Positions 27,053 to 36,816 of a DNA stretch of 56,286 nucleotides are shown here, piece by piece (positions within the stretch are counted from its first letter, which is position 1; each line of letters begins with the position of its first letter). The DNA is from an uncultured Gammaproteobacteria bacterium (GTDB lineage Bacteria > Pseudomonadota > Gammaproteobacteria > PS1 > Pseudothioglobaceae). The stretch spans positions 1 through 56,286 of the forward strand of contig CABXNH010000004.1 of the NCBI GenBank assembly GCA_902513495.1, read 5' to 3'. The position numbers and the translations under genes are program-made. Below the pieces are notes generated by a model. The model did no database searches. It saw only the letters and a program-made list of their open reading frames with translations, and was not told the origin of the DNA.

Positions 27053-28218
27053 TGGAGTTGTTGAAACAGTTCGTATCCAACATAGCCATCTGCAACAAAA
27101 CCAATATCAGATTGGAATTTTCTAGTAGCCTGTCTTGTTTTGGGTCCAGCCATTCCATCAGGAGTGCCGGTGTCATAGCCCAAGAGGTTCAGGGTGTTTT
27201 GAATCTGCATAATATCTTCTCTGCTAAGAAGTGGTTCATCTAGGGGTTTTGCAGAGAGCCTTCCTGCGCCATTAAGTCTGTCTGATAAGTGTGCAACAGA
27301 AAGCGCATAGAGAATTGAGCGGTTCCAGCCCATGATTACCTCGAAGTTTCTGTAGACTAAAAAAGTAGGACCCTTATGACCCATCGGAACAATTAAAGAG
27401 GCTTTAAAGTTAGATTTTGGAAGGGCGGACCTGTTACCTTTAAGAATGCCAAGTGCTGCCCATTCATTCACCGTCTTTTCAACAGTTAGGCCAGTTAATC
27501 GGTAGTCAAAGTTTTTAGGTATTAATGCTTCTCGGCCCCATTTTTCACCTTTTTTCCAGCCCAGCTTGCTTAGAAAGTTTGCAGCACTTGCAAAGATATC
27601 TGCCTTGTTATTCCATAGGTCAACCTTGCCATCATTGTTGGCATCAACGCCATAAGCGATGACATTAGTTGGCATAAACTGGACAGCGCCCATTGCACCT
27701 GCCCAAGACCCAGTCGCATCAATTGGAATGGTTTTTTTATCCATCAGTTTGAGGGCTGCAATCAGCTCACGCGTAAAAAATTTTGAGCGCCTTGGATTAT
27801 AGGCTAGAGTTGCTAGAGATTGAACCAGCCTCTCATTACCCATATAGTTTCCATAATTACTCTCAAGACCCATAAAAGCAACAATTAGATGCGCAGGCAC
27901 GCCATATTTTTGTGAGGTTTTGTTGAGTAATGAGGCGTTTTGTTTCAATGTATCATTGCCATTATTAAGCCGCGTCTTGCTGACTCTTTTGTTAATATAA
28001 CGCCAAAAATTTTGAGTAAACTCAGCTTGATTTTTATCAGAATCTATAATTTCAGGCTTTGGCTCTACTAGACCAAAGAAAGCCTTATCAAGGGTTGCTT
28101 TAGAGACGCCCTGTTCAGTTGCAGATTTGCGAACCTGGTCAAGAAAGTCTTCAAAAGTTTGTGAATTTGCAAAAACACTTGTTGTTAGAAAAACAAGACA
28201 AAAAAATCTTAAAAACAT
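27049..28218 (-). CDS. Lytic murein transglycosylase with peptidoglycan-binding domain (MltB-like)
   Basis: Periplasmic enzyme cleaving the MurNAc-GlcNAc bond with formation of the anhydro product. 389 residues from ATG 28218: a signal peptide MFLRFFCLVFLTTSVFA, a catalytic domain with the general acid in AFMGLESNYGNYMGN, GSWAGAMGAVQFMPTN, and a C-terminal PG_binding_1 domain (LNLLGYDTGTPDGMAGPKTR). A GTG reading at 28245 is longer but has no support. TATAAT at 28230-28225 is exactly 6 bp before the ATG and no Shine-Dalgarno is present, so the mRNA is probably leaderless. First gene of the mltB-ruvX-pyrB operon. Confidence 0.9.
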   Translation of the reverse strand: MFLRFFCLVFLTTSVFANSQTFEDFLDQVRKSATEQGVSKATLDKAFFGLVEPKPEIIDSDKNQAEFTQNFWRYINKRVSKTRLNNGNDTLKQNASLLNKTSQKYGVPAHLIVAFMGLESNYGNYMGNERLVQSLATLAYNPRRSKFFTRELIAALKLMDKKTIPIDATGSWAGAMGAVQFMPTNVIAYGVDANNDGKVDLWNNKADIFASAANFLSKLGWKKGEKWGREALIPKNFDYRLTGLTVEKTVNEWAALGILKGNRSALPKSNFKASLIVPMGHKGPTFLVYRNFEVIMGWNRSILYALSVAHLSDRLNGAGRLSAKPLDEPLLSREDIMQIQNTLNLLGYDTGTPDGMAGPKTRQATRKFQSDIGFVADGYVGYELFQQLQ

Positions 28219-28270
28219 ATATAAATTATAATGAGACAATACCACCTTATTTTAATTAATCTAAATCAAG

Positions 28271-29524
28271 ATGTCGACCTATAAGCCATTAGCTGAAAAA
28301 TTAAGACCCTCAGAGCTCAATGAATTTATTGGACAGCGCCACTTGCTTGATTCTGATAAGCCAATCGGAAAAGCTTTGATTGATAAGCAGCTTCACTCAA
28401 TGATTTTATGGGGACCTTCAGGCGTTGGAAAGACGACCTTAGCAAGAATTATTTGTGCTCAGATGGGCGCTCATTTCGAGCAGATGTCAGCTGTACTGGA
28501 CGGTATTAAAGAGCTTAGAAATGTTATTAAACATGCTGAACTCTATAAGCAAAATGATAAAAGCACTATACTATTTGTTGATGAGATCCATCGATTCAAT
28601 AAAGCACAACAGGATGCTTTTTTGCCGCACATTGAGTCGGGATTGATTACCCTTATTGGTGCGACCACTGAAAATCCTTCTTTTGAAATTAATTCCTCAG
28701 TTCTTTCGAGGTCAAGAGTTTATATTCTAAATAAGCTTAGTGATGAAGAGCTTGAGAGTATTGCCTTAAGAGCAATGACTGACCAAGGTGTTAGGCTTGA
28801 GAGTGACGGCTCTTTGTCTCTCATTATCCATAGTAGTGATGGTGATGCGCGTCGACTCATCAACATTATTGAGCAGTTAACGCAAAAATCTAATAAAGCA
28901 TTAGATAAAAAAGACATTATCAAAACGCTCCAGCAGAAAGTAAGCAGTTTTGATAAGGGGGGTGATATCTATTATGAGCAGCTTTCAGCCTTCCATAAAT
29001 CAGTAAGAGGCTCCTCTCCAGATGGGGCTCTTTATTGGATGGCAAGGATGCTGGTTTCAGGTTGTAACCCAAAAATTATCGCCAGAAGACTCCTCGCAAT
29101 TGCCTCTGAAGACATTGGTAATGCTGACCCAAGAGCACTTCAAATAACGGTTAATGCTTGGGATGTTTATGAACGTTTGGGAGACAAAGAAGGGAATCGC
29201 GCGATAGCTCAGGCAGCTGTATTTTGCGCGTGTGCACCAAAATCAAATGCTGTTTATAATGCCTTTAATGAGGCCATCGCAGAAGCAAAAGAAACCAACA
29301 ACCTAGATGTTCCTGTCCATCTCAGAAATGCTAGCACAAAACTCATGAAAGAGCTCGGTCATGGAAAGGATTATCGCTATGCACATCACGAACCCAATGC
29401 ATATAGCAAGGGACAAACTTATTTTCCAGATGAGATAGGAGAAAAAATCTATTATGAGCCCACTGATAGAGGCCTAGAGATTAAAATTAAGAAAAAACTT
29501 GATCAGCTTAGGTCAGATTTATGA
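28271..29524 (+). CDS. rarA: Replication-associated recombination protein A (AAA+ ATPase)
   Basis: RarA/MgsA, a clamp-loader-like ATPase acting at stalled forks. 417 residues: N-terminal [15 protein letters not shown], Walker [10 protein letters not shown], Walker [16 protein letters not shown], sensor 1 [13 protein letters not shown], and the C-terminal tetramerisation domain ([35 protein letters not shown]-like end). There is no clear Shine-Dalgarno before ATG 28271. It overlaps fluC by 4 bp, a common gene pair in gammaproteobacteria. Confidence 0.95.
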   Translation: MSTYKPLAEKLRPSELNEFIGQRHLLDSDKPIGKALIDKQLHSMILWGPSGVGKTTLARIICAQMGAHFEQMSAVLDGIKELRNVIKHAELYKQNDKSTILFVDEIHRFNKAQQDAFLPHIESGLITLIGATTENPSFEINSSVLSRSRVYILNKLSDEELESIALRAMTDQGVRLESDGSLSLIIHSSDGDARRLINIIEQLTQKSNKALDKKDIIKTLQQKVSSFDKGGDIYYEQLSAFHKSVRGSSPDGALYWMARMLVSGCNPKIIARRLLAIASEDIGNADPRALQITVNAWDVYERLGDKEGNRAIAQAAVFCACAPKSNAVYNAFNEAIAEAKETNNLDVPVHLRNASTKLMKELGHGKDYRYAHHEPNAYSKGQTYFPDEIGEKIYYEPTDRGLEIKIKKKLDQLRSDL

Positions 29525-29901
29525 GCACAATTTCATCCATTGCAAGTATCGGTATAGGTGCCTCTATTGGAGCGACCTGTAGATACTATATTGGCGTTTT
29601 ATCGATTCAATATCTCGGAAAAGGAATTCCCTATGGAGCTCTAATTTCTAATATCATTAGATCATTTATTGCAGGCATTTTAATTGTACTTGTATTAGAA
29701 AAACTGTATCTGAGTGAAACCTATCGCTTGATGCTTCTTGTTGGTCTGGCAGGCTCTCTGACAACTATGTCCGCTCTTTCTATTGAATCTGTAGAGATGC
29801 TTAGTGCAGGGTATTACTCGCAAGCACTGATTAATATTGTATTAAATTTAGGTCTCTCACTTTTGGCTGCAAGTCTGGGGGTGATACTTGCAAAATATTG
29901 A
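29521..29901 (+). CDS. crcB: FluC/CrcB-like fluoride channel homologue with altered pore residues
   Basis: 126 residues with four helices, the size and topology of FluC dual-topology fluoride channels. The conserved arginine (GATCRYYIG) and pore asparagine (GALISNIIRSF) are present. Two departures are visible: the glycine of the N-x-x-G motif is R, and the phenylalanine box TTFSTFS of the family reads TTMSALS here, so both Phe residues that line the fluoride path are replaced. It may be a divergent channel, a heteromeric partner or a decaying copy. It overlaps rarA by 4 bp. Confidence 0.82.
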   Translation: MSTISSIASIGIGASIGATCRYYIGVLSIQYLGKGIPYGALISNIIRSFIAGILIVLVLEKLYLSETYRLMLLVGLAGSLTTMSALSIESVEMLSAGYYSQALINIVLNLGLSLLAASLGVILAKY

Positions 29902-29907
29902 TTTAAT

Positions 29908-30864
29908 CTAGCTTAGGGCTAACCTAGTTTCAACTTCATCTAAAATCGTGGCTGATATATTGAGTCCAAACTGTTTGTCGAGTTCCCGAATACAGGTCGG
30001 GCTAGTCACATTAATTTCAGTAATATAATCACCAATCACATCCAGACCAACAAATATCAACTCTTTCTCAATCAGCATTGGCGCGATTTGTGAGCATAGG
30101 TAGCGATCTCTCTCTGATAAGGGCTGACCAACTCCTTTTGCTCCTGCGGCTAAGTTTCCTTTAAAGCTTCCCTTTGCAGGAAGTCTTGCTAGCGCATAGT
30201 CAACAGGCTTGCCATTGATTAAGAGGATGCGCTTATCACCATCTTTTATTTCTGGCAAAAATTCTTGCGCCATGATATAGCGACTCTGGTTATTGGTAAT
30301 CTTTTTAAGGATCTCGTCAATATTATGATCTCCCTTTGAGAGTTTATATATATCAGTTCCTCCCATACCATCAAGAGGCTTGACGACAACAGTTTGTATA
30401 TCATCTATAAAGTTATTCAGTTTTTCAATATTTGAGCTAACAAAGGTTTTTGGTATGCATTCTGGAAAGTTAAGAGCAAATAGTTTTTCGTTGGCGTCCC
30501 TTAGAGAGCTTGGTTTATTAACGACTAAGATGCCATCTGACTCTAGCTGCTCAAGAAGATACGTAGCATAAATATAATTCATATCGAACGGTGGATCTTT
30601 ACGCATAAAGACTGCATCCAAGGTACTTAGAGAAAGAGTCTGAGAGTCTTCACAGGAGTGCCAGTTTGACTTAGAATCATTTACCAAAGTTTTTCTTGAA
30701 TGAGCAATGACCTTACCCTCTGAGTAAAACATATCTGGACTGTCAAAGACATAAATTTCCCAATTGCGCGCTTGTGCTTCAAGCATCATTGCAAAAGTGG
30801 AGTCTTTGTGGGGCTTTATGCTGGAAATATCATCCATCAGTACACCGAGTCTAATTGGCTTCAT
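29908..30864 (-). CDS. gshB: Glutathione synthetase
   Basis: ATP-dependent joining of gamma-glutamylcysteine and glycine. The ATP-grasp enzyme has 318 residues from ATG 30864 (MKPIRLGVLMDD, as in the family). Motifs: FMRKDPPFDMNYIYATYLLE, VNKPSSLRDANEKL, VVKPLDGMGGTDIY, and C-terminal GLDVIGDYITEINVTSPTCI. ATG 30870 and TTG 30882 are possible longer starts. TATAAT at 30876-30871 ends exactly 6 bp before ATG 30864, so the message is probably leaderless. Convergent with fluC. Confidence 0.95.
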   Translation of the reverse strand: MKPIRLGVLMDDISSIKPHKDSTFAMMLEAQARNWEIYVFDSPDMFYSEGKVIAHSRKTLVNDSKSNWHSCEDSQTLSLSTLDAVFMRKDPPFDMNYIYATYLLEQLESDGILVVNKPSSLRDANEKLFALNFPECIPKTFVSSNIEKLNNFIDDIQTVVVKPLDGMGGTDIYKLSKGDHNIDEILKKITNNQSRYIMAQEFLPEIKDGDKRILLINGKPVDYALARLPAKGSFKGNLAAGAKGVGQPLSERDRYLCSQIAPMLIEKELIFVGLDVIGDYITEINVTSPTCIRELDKQFGLNISATILDEVETRLALS

Positions 30865-30920
30865 CGGCATATTATAATACAATCAGTTTCAATAATAATT
30901 GGCATGATGGCCAAAATATG

Positions 30921-30949
30921 TTGAAGTAGAGAGGTTTTGGGCGTATAAT
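30921..30949 (+). promoter_or_regulatory. Sigma70 promoter of tRNA-fMet / rimP-nusA-infB operon
   Basis: TTGAAG (30921-30926), 17 bp, TATAAT (30944-30949), then a GC-containing discriminator before the tRNA. This is a strong stable-RNA-type promoter. Confidence 0.8.
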
Positions 30950-30962
30950 TTCGCCTCTTTAG

Positions 30963-31039
<77 letters not shown>

Positions 31040-31045
31040 ATTTAG

Positions 31046-31067
31046 ACCCCCTCTTTTGGGGGTTTTT
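31046..31067 (+). terminator. Terminator/attenuator between tRNA-fMet and rimP
   Basis: ACCCCC-TCTTTT-GGGGGT followed by TTTTATT, 7 bp after the tRNA and 15 bp before the rimP start. Because the downstream operon has no other clear promoter, it probably allows partial read-through. Confidence 0.85.
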
Positions 31068-31081
31068 ATTAGGAGTTTTTT

Positions 31082-31543
31082 GTGGCTAAGATAGCGGATA
31101 AAGTGCTTTCAATTATTAACCCAAGTATTCAAGACTTGGGCTATGAGCTACTAGGTATTGAATATGTTCCTAGTGGAAAGCACTCTATATTGAGGCTTTA
31201 TATAGACTCAGAGGACGGCATTGGTGTGGATGATTGTGAGATTGTGTCGCGCCAAGTCAGTGCAATAATGGATGTTGAGGACCCAATTAGTGGTCAGTAT
31301 AATCTTGAAGTGTCTTCACCAGGCATTGAGAGACCTCTTTTTGTTGTCGCACATTTCATGCGTTTTTTAGGGCATGACGTTCGATTGAGAACTTACAGGC
31401 CGATTGAAGGAAGAAGAAATTTTACTGGCGCAATTGGAAGTGTTAGTGAAAAAAGTAATTCACTAGAATTAGTGACAGAGCTTGGTCCTGTTACTTTAGA
31501 TTTAGATTTAATTGAAAAAGCAAATTTAGTTGCTCATTTTTAG
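31082..31543 (+). CDS. rimP: Ribosome maturation factor RimP
   Basis: 153 residues; 30S subunit maturation factor. It has an N-terminal alpha/beta domain (LGYELLGIEYVPSGKHSILRLYID), the SRQVSAIMDVEDPI and LEVSSPGIERPL hallmarks, and a C-terminal SH3-like domain. Start GTG 31082 is preceded by AGGAG. First protein gene of the rimP-nusA-infB-rbfA-truB operon; nusA follows after 9 bp. Confidence 0.96.
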   Translation: MAKIADKVLSIINPSIQDLGYELLGIEYVPSGKHSILRLYIDSEDGIGVDDCEIVSRQVSAIMDVEDPISGQYNLEVSSPGIERPLFVVAHFMRFLGHDVRLRTYRPIEGRRNFTGAIGSVSEKSNSLELVTELGPVTLDLDLIEKANLVAHF

Positions 31544-31552
31544 GAGAAGCCC

Positions 31553-33028
31553 ATGGATGGCAAAGAGTTATTTTTAATGATTGAAGCAATCTCAAATGAA
31601 AAGAACATTACTAAAGAGGATGTTCTTGAGTCATTAGAAGAGGCCTTAGCAGTTGCAACAAAGAAGCGCAGTAATATTGAGGTCCGAGTCGAAGTTGACA
31701 GGCATACAGGAGAGTTTAAAACCTTTAGGCAGTGGCAAGTCATCGAAGATGGTGAGGAGTTTGTTGATGATGATGGAACGATGTTTGATGCAGAGCTTCA
31801 CATTTATCAAGCTGATGCTAACGGGCTAGAAGTCGATGCTTTCGTTGAAGAGCCGATGGAGTCTCTAGAGTTTGGGAGAATCGCAGCCCAAGTTGCCAAA
31901 CAGGTCATTATTCAAAAGGTTCGTGAGGCGGAAAGAACAGTGGTGGTTGATAACTACTCCCAGCGTGTGGGAGAGGTTGTCATGGTTACTGTTAAAAGAG
32001 TAGACCGAGGAAATGTTTATGTAGATATGGGTGGAATTGATGGCATGGTTTCAAAGTATGACCTCATTCCAAATGAGTCAATTAGAAAGAATGATCGTTT
32101 AAGAGCCTATATTAAAGAGGTTAAGTCGACCCCGCGTGGTGCTCAAATCTTCCTCAGCAGAACTGCAAACGACATGATGATTCAGTTGTTTGAAATGGAA
32201 GTTCCTGAAATTAGTGAAGGCGTTATAGAGATTAAGGCGGGAGCAAGAGATCCAGGCCTTCGTTCAAAGTTGGCTGTCAAAGCTAAAGATAAGCGAATCG
32301 ACCCAATTGGTTCATGCATTGGAATGAGGGGTGCGCGTGTTCAGGCTGTTTCAAATGAGCTCAATGGTGAGAGGGTTGATATTATTCTCTGGGATGAGGA
32401 TCCTGCTCAGTTTGTAATTAATGCAATGGCGCCTGCAGAGGTAAGTTCAATTGTTGTTGACGAGGACAAGGGCTCTATGGACATTGCAGTTGAAGAGGAA
32501 CAGTTGGCACTTGCCATCGGAAGAGGGGGTCAAAATATTAAGCTGGCCAGCAAGCTAACGGGTTGGAAGCTTAACGTCATGTCTCTGTCGGATGCAGATG
32601 AATTGCAAGCCCAAGAGCTTCAGAAAACAGGAGAGAAGCTTGCTGAAAAACTAGGTGTCGATGCTGAAGTTGCAGGCGTATTAATTGATGAAGGCTATAC
32701 CAACCTTGATGAAATTGCTGAGGCAGAATCAGAGGTTCTTTCTAAGATTGAAGAGTTTGATTCTGAGATGGTAGATGAGCTTCAAGAGAGAGCCCAGGAT
32801 GCTCAGTTGGTTAAGGCATTAAATGATGCAGAAGCTTCAGAGGTTTTGTTAGGTGTTGAAGGCGTTGAAGATTCACTTGCACAAGCTTTGGTAGACGCTG
32901 AAATCAGTACAGTCGATGAATTGGCTGAGCTCTCAATTGTAGAGTTATTGGACATTCAAGATATTGGAAATGATAATGCTTCTGCTGTTATCATGGCAGC
33001 CAGAGAAAAAGAAGGCTGGTTTGACTAA
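31553..33028 (+). CDS. nusA: Transcription termination/antitermination factor NusA
   Basis: 491 residues: RNA-polymerase-binding N-terminal domain, S1 domain (about 135-200, GEVVMVTVKRVDRGNVYVDMG), two KH domains (IGSCIGMRGARVQAV and LAIGRGGQNIKLASKLTGW) and two acidic C-terminal helix-hairpin repeats, the arrangement of gammaproteobacterial NusA. It modulates pausing, rho-independent termination and antitermination. ATG 31553 has AGGAG upstream. Confidence 0.97.
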   Translation: MDGKELFLMIEAISNEKNITKEDVLESLEEALAVATKKRSNIEVRVEVDRHTGEFKTFRQWQVIEDGEEFVDDDGTMFDAELHIYQADANGLEVDAFVEEPMESLEFGRIAAQVAKQVIIQKVREAERTVVVDNYSQRVGEVVMVTVKRVDRGNVYVDMGGIDGMVSKYDLIPNESIRKNDRLRAYIKEVKSTPRGAQIFLSRTANDMMIQLFEMEVPEISEGVIEIKAGARDPGLRSKLAVKAKDKRIDPIGSCIGMRGARVQAVSNELNGERVDIILWDEDPAQFVINAMAPAEVSSIVVDEDKGSMDIAVEEEQLALAIGRGGQNIKLASKLTGWKLNVMSLSDADELQAQELQKTGEKLAEKLGVDAEVAGVLIDEGYTNLDEIAEAESEVLSKIEEFDSEMVDELQERAQDAQLVKALNDAEASEVLLGVEGVEDSLAQALVDAEISTVDELAELSIVELLDIQDIGNDNASAVIMAAREKEGWFD

Positions 33029-33078
33029 TTGAGAGAGTTGATATTTAGTACTAATAACCGAAATATATAGGTAGAAAT

Positions 33079-35517
33079 ATGGCACATACTGTAGAAAGTT
33101 TATCAAAATTACTTAAAAAGTCACCTGATCAAGTTATTTCCATCTTGTTAGGTGCAGGTATTTCTGGAAAGACAGCAGAGTCAAATATTTCTGCCGAAGA
33201 GAGACAGATACTAATGTCAAGTTTGAGTAAACGCTCAGCAACAAAATCAAGTATCTCTGTATCAAGAAAGACAACAAAACCAGCTGCAAGCTCATCTACA
33301 GGTGGCGTTAAAATTCAGGTTAAAAAGAAGCGTGAAGTGCCACAAAGCACGCAATCCGAAGCGGTTGACGATGCTGCAGTTTTAAAGGCCAAAGAGGCTT
33401 TGGAGGCTGGCAGACTTGCTGAACAAAAAGATGAAGAGCATGATGCAAAGCGGAATGACATGGTGCGCCAGCAAAAGGTAAAGAGTGAAGAATTACAAGC
33501 TCAAAAAACTCAAAGAGAATTAGCTGAGAAAGAAGAGCAGGCCAAAAAAGACAAAGAAAAGCTTGACTCTGAGAAAACTCAAGATAAAAAGAAAGGTCCA
33601 AAGAGGTTAAGGTCAGCATCAGATTCAACACCCAAGCGTAAAGAGCTTCATGTTGCAAAGCACAACCCTAATAGAAAGCTTAAGAAAAAAGAAAGAACGC
33701 AGATTTCACAAAAGGTCCAGGATGAGCAAGCGCAACATGGTTTTCATAAGCCCGTTGAACCAATAAAGCATGAAGTTTTAATTCCTGAAACAATCAAGAT
33801 ATCTGAGTTGGCGCTTAAGATGACGACAAAGGCTGGAGAGGTTTTAAAAGTTATGATGGGAATGGGCGTTATGGCTACGCTTAATGATGTTGTTGATCAA
33901 GATACGGCTATGCTGGTTGTAGAGGAGATGGGCCATACCCCTATTGCAAGCAGCGAAGAAACGGTTGAAGACACCCTTATCCAGGAGTCTAATGATGATT
34001 CAGAGTCTACCCCAAGGCCACCTGTTGTTGCAATTATGGGTCATGTTGATCATGGGAAAACATCTCTCCTTGACTATATTCGAAAGTCTAAAGTTGCGTC
34101 TGTTGAGGCAGGCGGCATTACTCAGCATATTGGTGCGTATCAGGTTGAACAAAAGGGAAGTCTAATTACTTTTATTGATACACCGGGTCACGCAGCATTT
34201 TCAAAAATGAGGCTTAGGGGCGCATCAGCAACTGACATTGTTATTTTAGTTGTGGCCGCAGATGATGGTGTTATGCCTCAGACTATTGAGTCTATTAAAC
34301 ACGCAAAAGATTCAAATGTTCCTATCATTGTCGCTATCAATAAAATTGACAAAGAAGGCGCAGAAATTGACAAGGTGAAACAAGTTCTATCAACCCATGA
34401 TGTTATAGCAGATGAATGGGGAGGGGACGTCTTAATGGTGGGTGTTTCGGCGCATACAGGTGAAGGCATTGACGAGCTTCTTGAAAGCATTACCCTGACT
34501 GCTGAGATGTCTGAGATAAGCGCAGTTGTTGACAAGCCAGCAAGTGGGGTTGTTCTAGAAGCTCGTTTAGATAAAGGCCGAGGCAAAGTAACGACTGTTC
34601 TTATTCAGTCAGGCACACTTAAAAAAGGTGATATCGTTATTGCAGGTCTTGAGTTTGGAAAGGTCAAGCAAATTATTGATGATAATGGGAAACCAATTAA
34701 TAAAGCTGGGCCATCAACACCGGTTGAAATATTAGGTCTCTCAGGTGTTCCAGATTCTGGCGCTGAGGTGCTAGTTGTAGAAAGTGAGAGAAAAGCCAGA
34801 GAGGTTGCAGAGTTTAGGAAAACAAAAGATCGTGAGACTAAACTCCAGAAGCAACAATCTGAAAAGATGGATAACTTTTTCTCAAAAATGGAAGAAGGAG
34901 AGGTTTCTACAGTTAATGTGTTAATTAAGTCTGACGTAAGAGGCTCAGCGCAGGCTCTTGTTGAGGCTTTAGAAGAGCTTTCAACAGACGAGGTCAAAGT
35001 CAAGGTCATCTCTTCAGGTGTAGGTGCAATTAACAATACCGATATTTCATTAGCGAGGGCCTCCGAAGCAATTGTTCTTGGTTTTAATGTAAGAGCAGAT
35101 GCGGTTGCCAGAAAAACAGCAGATACTGAGGGCGTTAGGATCGAATATTACAGCATTATTTATAACCTAATTGATGACATTAAGGCAATCATGGGCGGAA
35201 TGCTAAGTCCAGAGTTGAGTGAAAATATCATTGGAATAGCAGGTGTCAAGGATGTATTTAGATCACCTAAGTTTGGTGACATTGCTGGCTGTATGGTTGA
35301 AGAGGGGGTTGTCAGGAAAGATAGTCCAATTCGTGTTTTACGAGATAGTGTCGTGATTTATGAGGGTGAACTAGAGTCATTAAGGCGCTTCAAGGATGAT
35401 GTGAAAGAAGTGAAATCAGGAACCGAGTGCGGCATTGGTGTTCTTAACTATACCGATGTCCAACCAGGAGACCAGATTGAAGTCTTTGAGCGAATCGAAA
35501 GAGCCCGCTCACTATAG
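33079..35517 (+). CDS. infB: Translation initiation factor IF-2
   Basis: 812 residues. The N-terminal IF2N domain (about 1-52) is followed by a highly charged K/E/Q-rich linker (about 95-215), a second IF2N-like domain, and the GTPase domain with G1 [10 protein letters not shown]3 DTPGHAAF, G4 NKID and C-terminal tRNA-binding domains. It delivers initiator tRNA to the 30S subunit. The initiator tRNA lies at the head of the same operon. rbfA follows after 13 bp. Confidence 0.97.
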   Translation: MAHTVESLSKLLKKSPDQVISILLGAGISGKTAESNISAEERQILMSSLSKRSATKSSISVSRKTTKPAASSSTGGVKIQVKKKREVPQSTQSEAVDDAAVLKAKEALEAGRLAEQKDEEHDAKRNDMVRQQKVKSEELQAQKTQRELAEKEEQAKKDKEKLDSEKTQDKKKGPKRLRSASDSTPKRKELHVAKHNPNRKLKKKERTQISQKVQDEQAQHGFHKPVEPIKHEVLIPETIKISELALKMTTKAGEVLKVMMGMGVMATLNDVVDQDTAMLVVEEMGHTPIASSEETVEDTLIQESNDDSESTPRPPVVAIMGHVDHGKTSLLDYIRKSKVASVEAGGITQHIGAYQVEQKGSLITFIDTPGHAAFSKMRLRGASATDIVILVVAADDGVMPQTIESIKHAKDSNVPIIVAINKIDKEGAEIDKVKQVLSTHDVIADEWGGDVLMVGVSAHTGEGIDELLESITLTAEMSEISAVVDKPASGVVLEARLDKGRGKVTTVLIQSGTLKKGDIVIAGLEFGKVKQIIDDNGKPINKAGPSTPVEILGLSGVPDSGAEVLVVESERKAREVAEFRKTKDRETKLQKQQSEKMDNFFSKMEEGEVSTVNVLIKSDVRGSAQALVEALEELSTDEVKVKVISSGVGAINNTDISLARASEAIVLGFNVRADAVARKTADTEGVRIEYYSIIYNLIDDIKAIMGGMLSPELSENIIGIAGVKDVFRSPKFGDIAGCMVEEGVVRKDSPIRVLRDSVVIYEGELESLRRFKDDVKEVKSGTECGIGVLNYTDVQPGDQIEVFERIERARSL

Positions 35518-35530
35518 GGGCATAATCTAA

Positions 35531-35869
35531 ATGCCTCAACAAGCAAGCTTTAGAGCAGAAAGAGTTAATGAGTTGATTAAGCGTGAGCTCGTTCTCTTGC
35601 TGTCGAATGGAACCAAAGACCCTAGACTAAAAGATGTCATTATTACAGATGTCATCGTGAGTCGCGACTTGACTAGTGCCAAAGTGTTTTTTTCCATTGA
35701 TGATGCCTCTCATAAGGACGTCAATCGTCTCCTTAGTAAGGCGAGTGGATTTTTTCGATCTTCACTATCAAAAGCATTAGACCTTAGGCACACACCATCA
35801 CTCACCTTTATTTATGATACCGCTCCAAATACCGGCGCTAGAATGGACGACCTTTTAAATAAGCTTTAA
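35531..35869 (+). CDS. rbfA: Ribosome-binding factor A
   Basis: 112-residue KH-fold protein for 30S maturation and cold adaptation. It begins with a pattern typical of RbfA (RAERVNELIKRELVLLLS), then DPRLKDVIITDVIVSRDLTSAKVFFS and the C-terminal LDLRHTPSLTFIYD. Between infB and truB with gaps of 13 and 11 bp. Confidence 0.95.
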   Translation: MPQQASFRAERVNELIKRELVLLLSNGTKDPRLKDVIITDVIVSRDLTSAKVFFSIDDASHKDVNRLLSKASGFFRSSLSKALDLRHTPSLTFIYDTAPNTGARMDDLLNKL

Positions 35870-35880
35870 ATCATTGAATA

Positions 35881-36795
35881 GTGTCTAGACGCATTAAAAA
35901 AGGTAGAGACATTAACGGAGTTTTACTTCTAGATAAATCGAGTGGATGTAGTTCCAATTCTGCATTACAAGAAGTTAAATACTTATTTAATGCCAGTAAA
36001 GCAGGCCACACTGGAAGTCTTGACCCGCTAGCGAGCGGCCTTCTTCCAGTGTGTTTTGGTCAGTCAACAAAGATCGCGCAGTTTTTGCTTGATGGAGATA
36101 AGCGCTATTTTGTGAGAGGCAAATTAGGTCAAGTAAGTGACACTGGTGACTCTGAGGGGAAGCTGTCTGAGTATGGCTCCACTAAAGATGTGGATGAGCC
36201 TACTATCAAAAGTACCCTGCTCAATTTTGTTGGTGAAATTAAGCAAGTTCCGCCAATGTACTCTGCCCTGAAAAGAGAAGGAACACCTCTATACAAACTT
36301 GCAAGAAAAGGCATAGAGGTTGAAAGAGATGCTAGAGAAATCAGTATTCATGAAATCGTTTTTAAGAGTTTTGATCGAGATATATTAAGCCTTGAAGTTT
36401 CATGTTCAAAGGGCACCTATATTAGAACATTAATCGAGGATATTGGTAAATCATTAGGCTGTGGTGGTTATGTGATTGAGCTCAGAAGGACAGGGTTTGC
36501 TCACTTTGATATTTCGCAGGGAAAAACTTTTAAAGACCTCGAAGCTCTTAAAGAAGATAGCTTTTCTAATCTAGATTTAGTGCTTATTGGTACTGATAAA
36601 ATGCTTCCAACCTTAACTAGTGTTTACTTAAATTTGGAGCAATCAAATGATATTAAGTTTGGAAGGAAAATAACATTTTCTGGTTTAGATATTGATCAAA
36701 AAGTTAAGCTTTATGATGAGCAAAAAGAGTTTATAGGAATTGGCCAAAGTAATGACTTGTCTGAAGTTTTACCTAAAAGGCTTTTTATAAAGTAG
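35881..36795 (+). CDS. truB: tRNA pseudouridine-55 synthase
   Basis: Makes pseudouridine 55 in the T loop of tRNAs. 304 residues: NGVLLLDKSSGCSSNSALQ, catalytic aspartate in AGHTGSLDPLASGLLPVCFG, and later KREGTPLYKLARKGIEVER and CSKGTYIRTLIEDIG, followed by a PUA-like C-terminus. The start is GTG 35881. It ends the rimP-truB operon; purD begins 21 bp later and may be co-transcribed. Confidence 0.95.
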   Translation: MSRRIKKGRDINGVLLLDKSSGCSSNSALQEVKYLFNASKAGHTGSLDPLASGLLPVCFGQSTKIAQFLLDGDKRYFVRGKLGQVSDTGDSEGKLSEYGSTKDVDEPTIKSTLLNFVGEIKQVPPMYSALKREGTPLYKLARKGIEVERDAREISIHEIVFKSFDRDILSLEVSCSKGTYIRTLIEDIGKSLGCGGYVIELRRTGFAHFDISQGKTFKDLEALKEDSFSNLDLVLIGTDKMLPTLTSVYLNLEQSNDIKFGRKITFSGLDIDQKVKLYDEQKEFIGIGQSNDLSEVLPKRLFIK

Positions 36796-36816
36796 TACAT
36801 ATAAAATAGGAATAAG

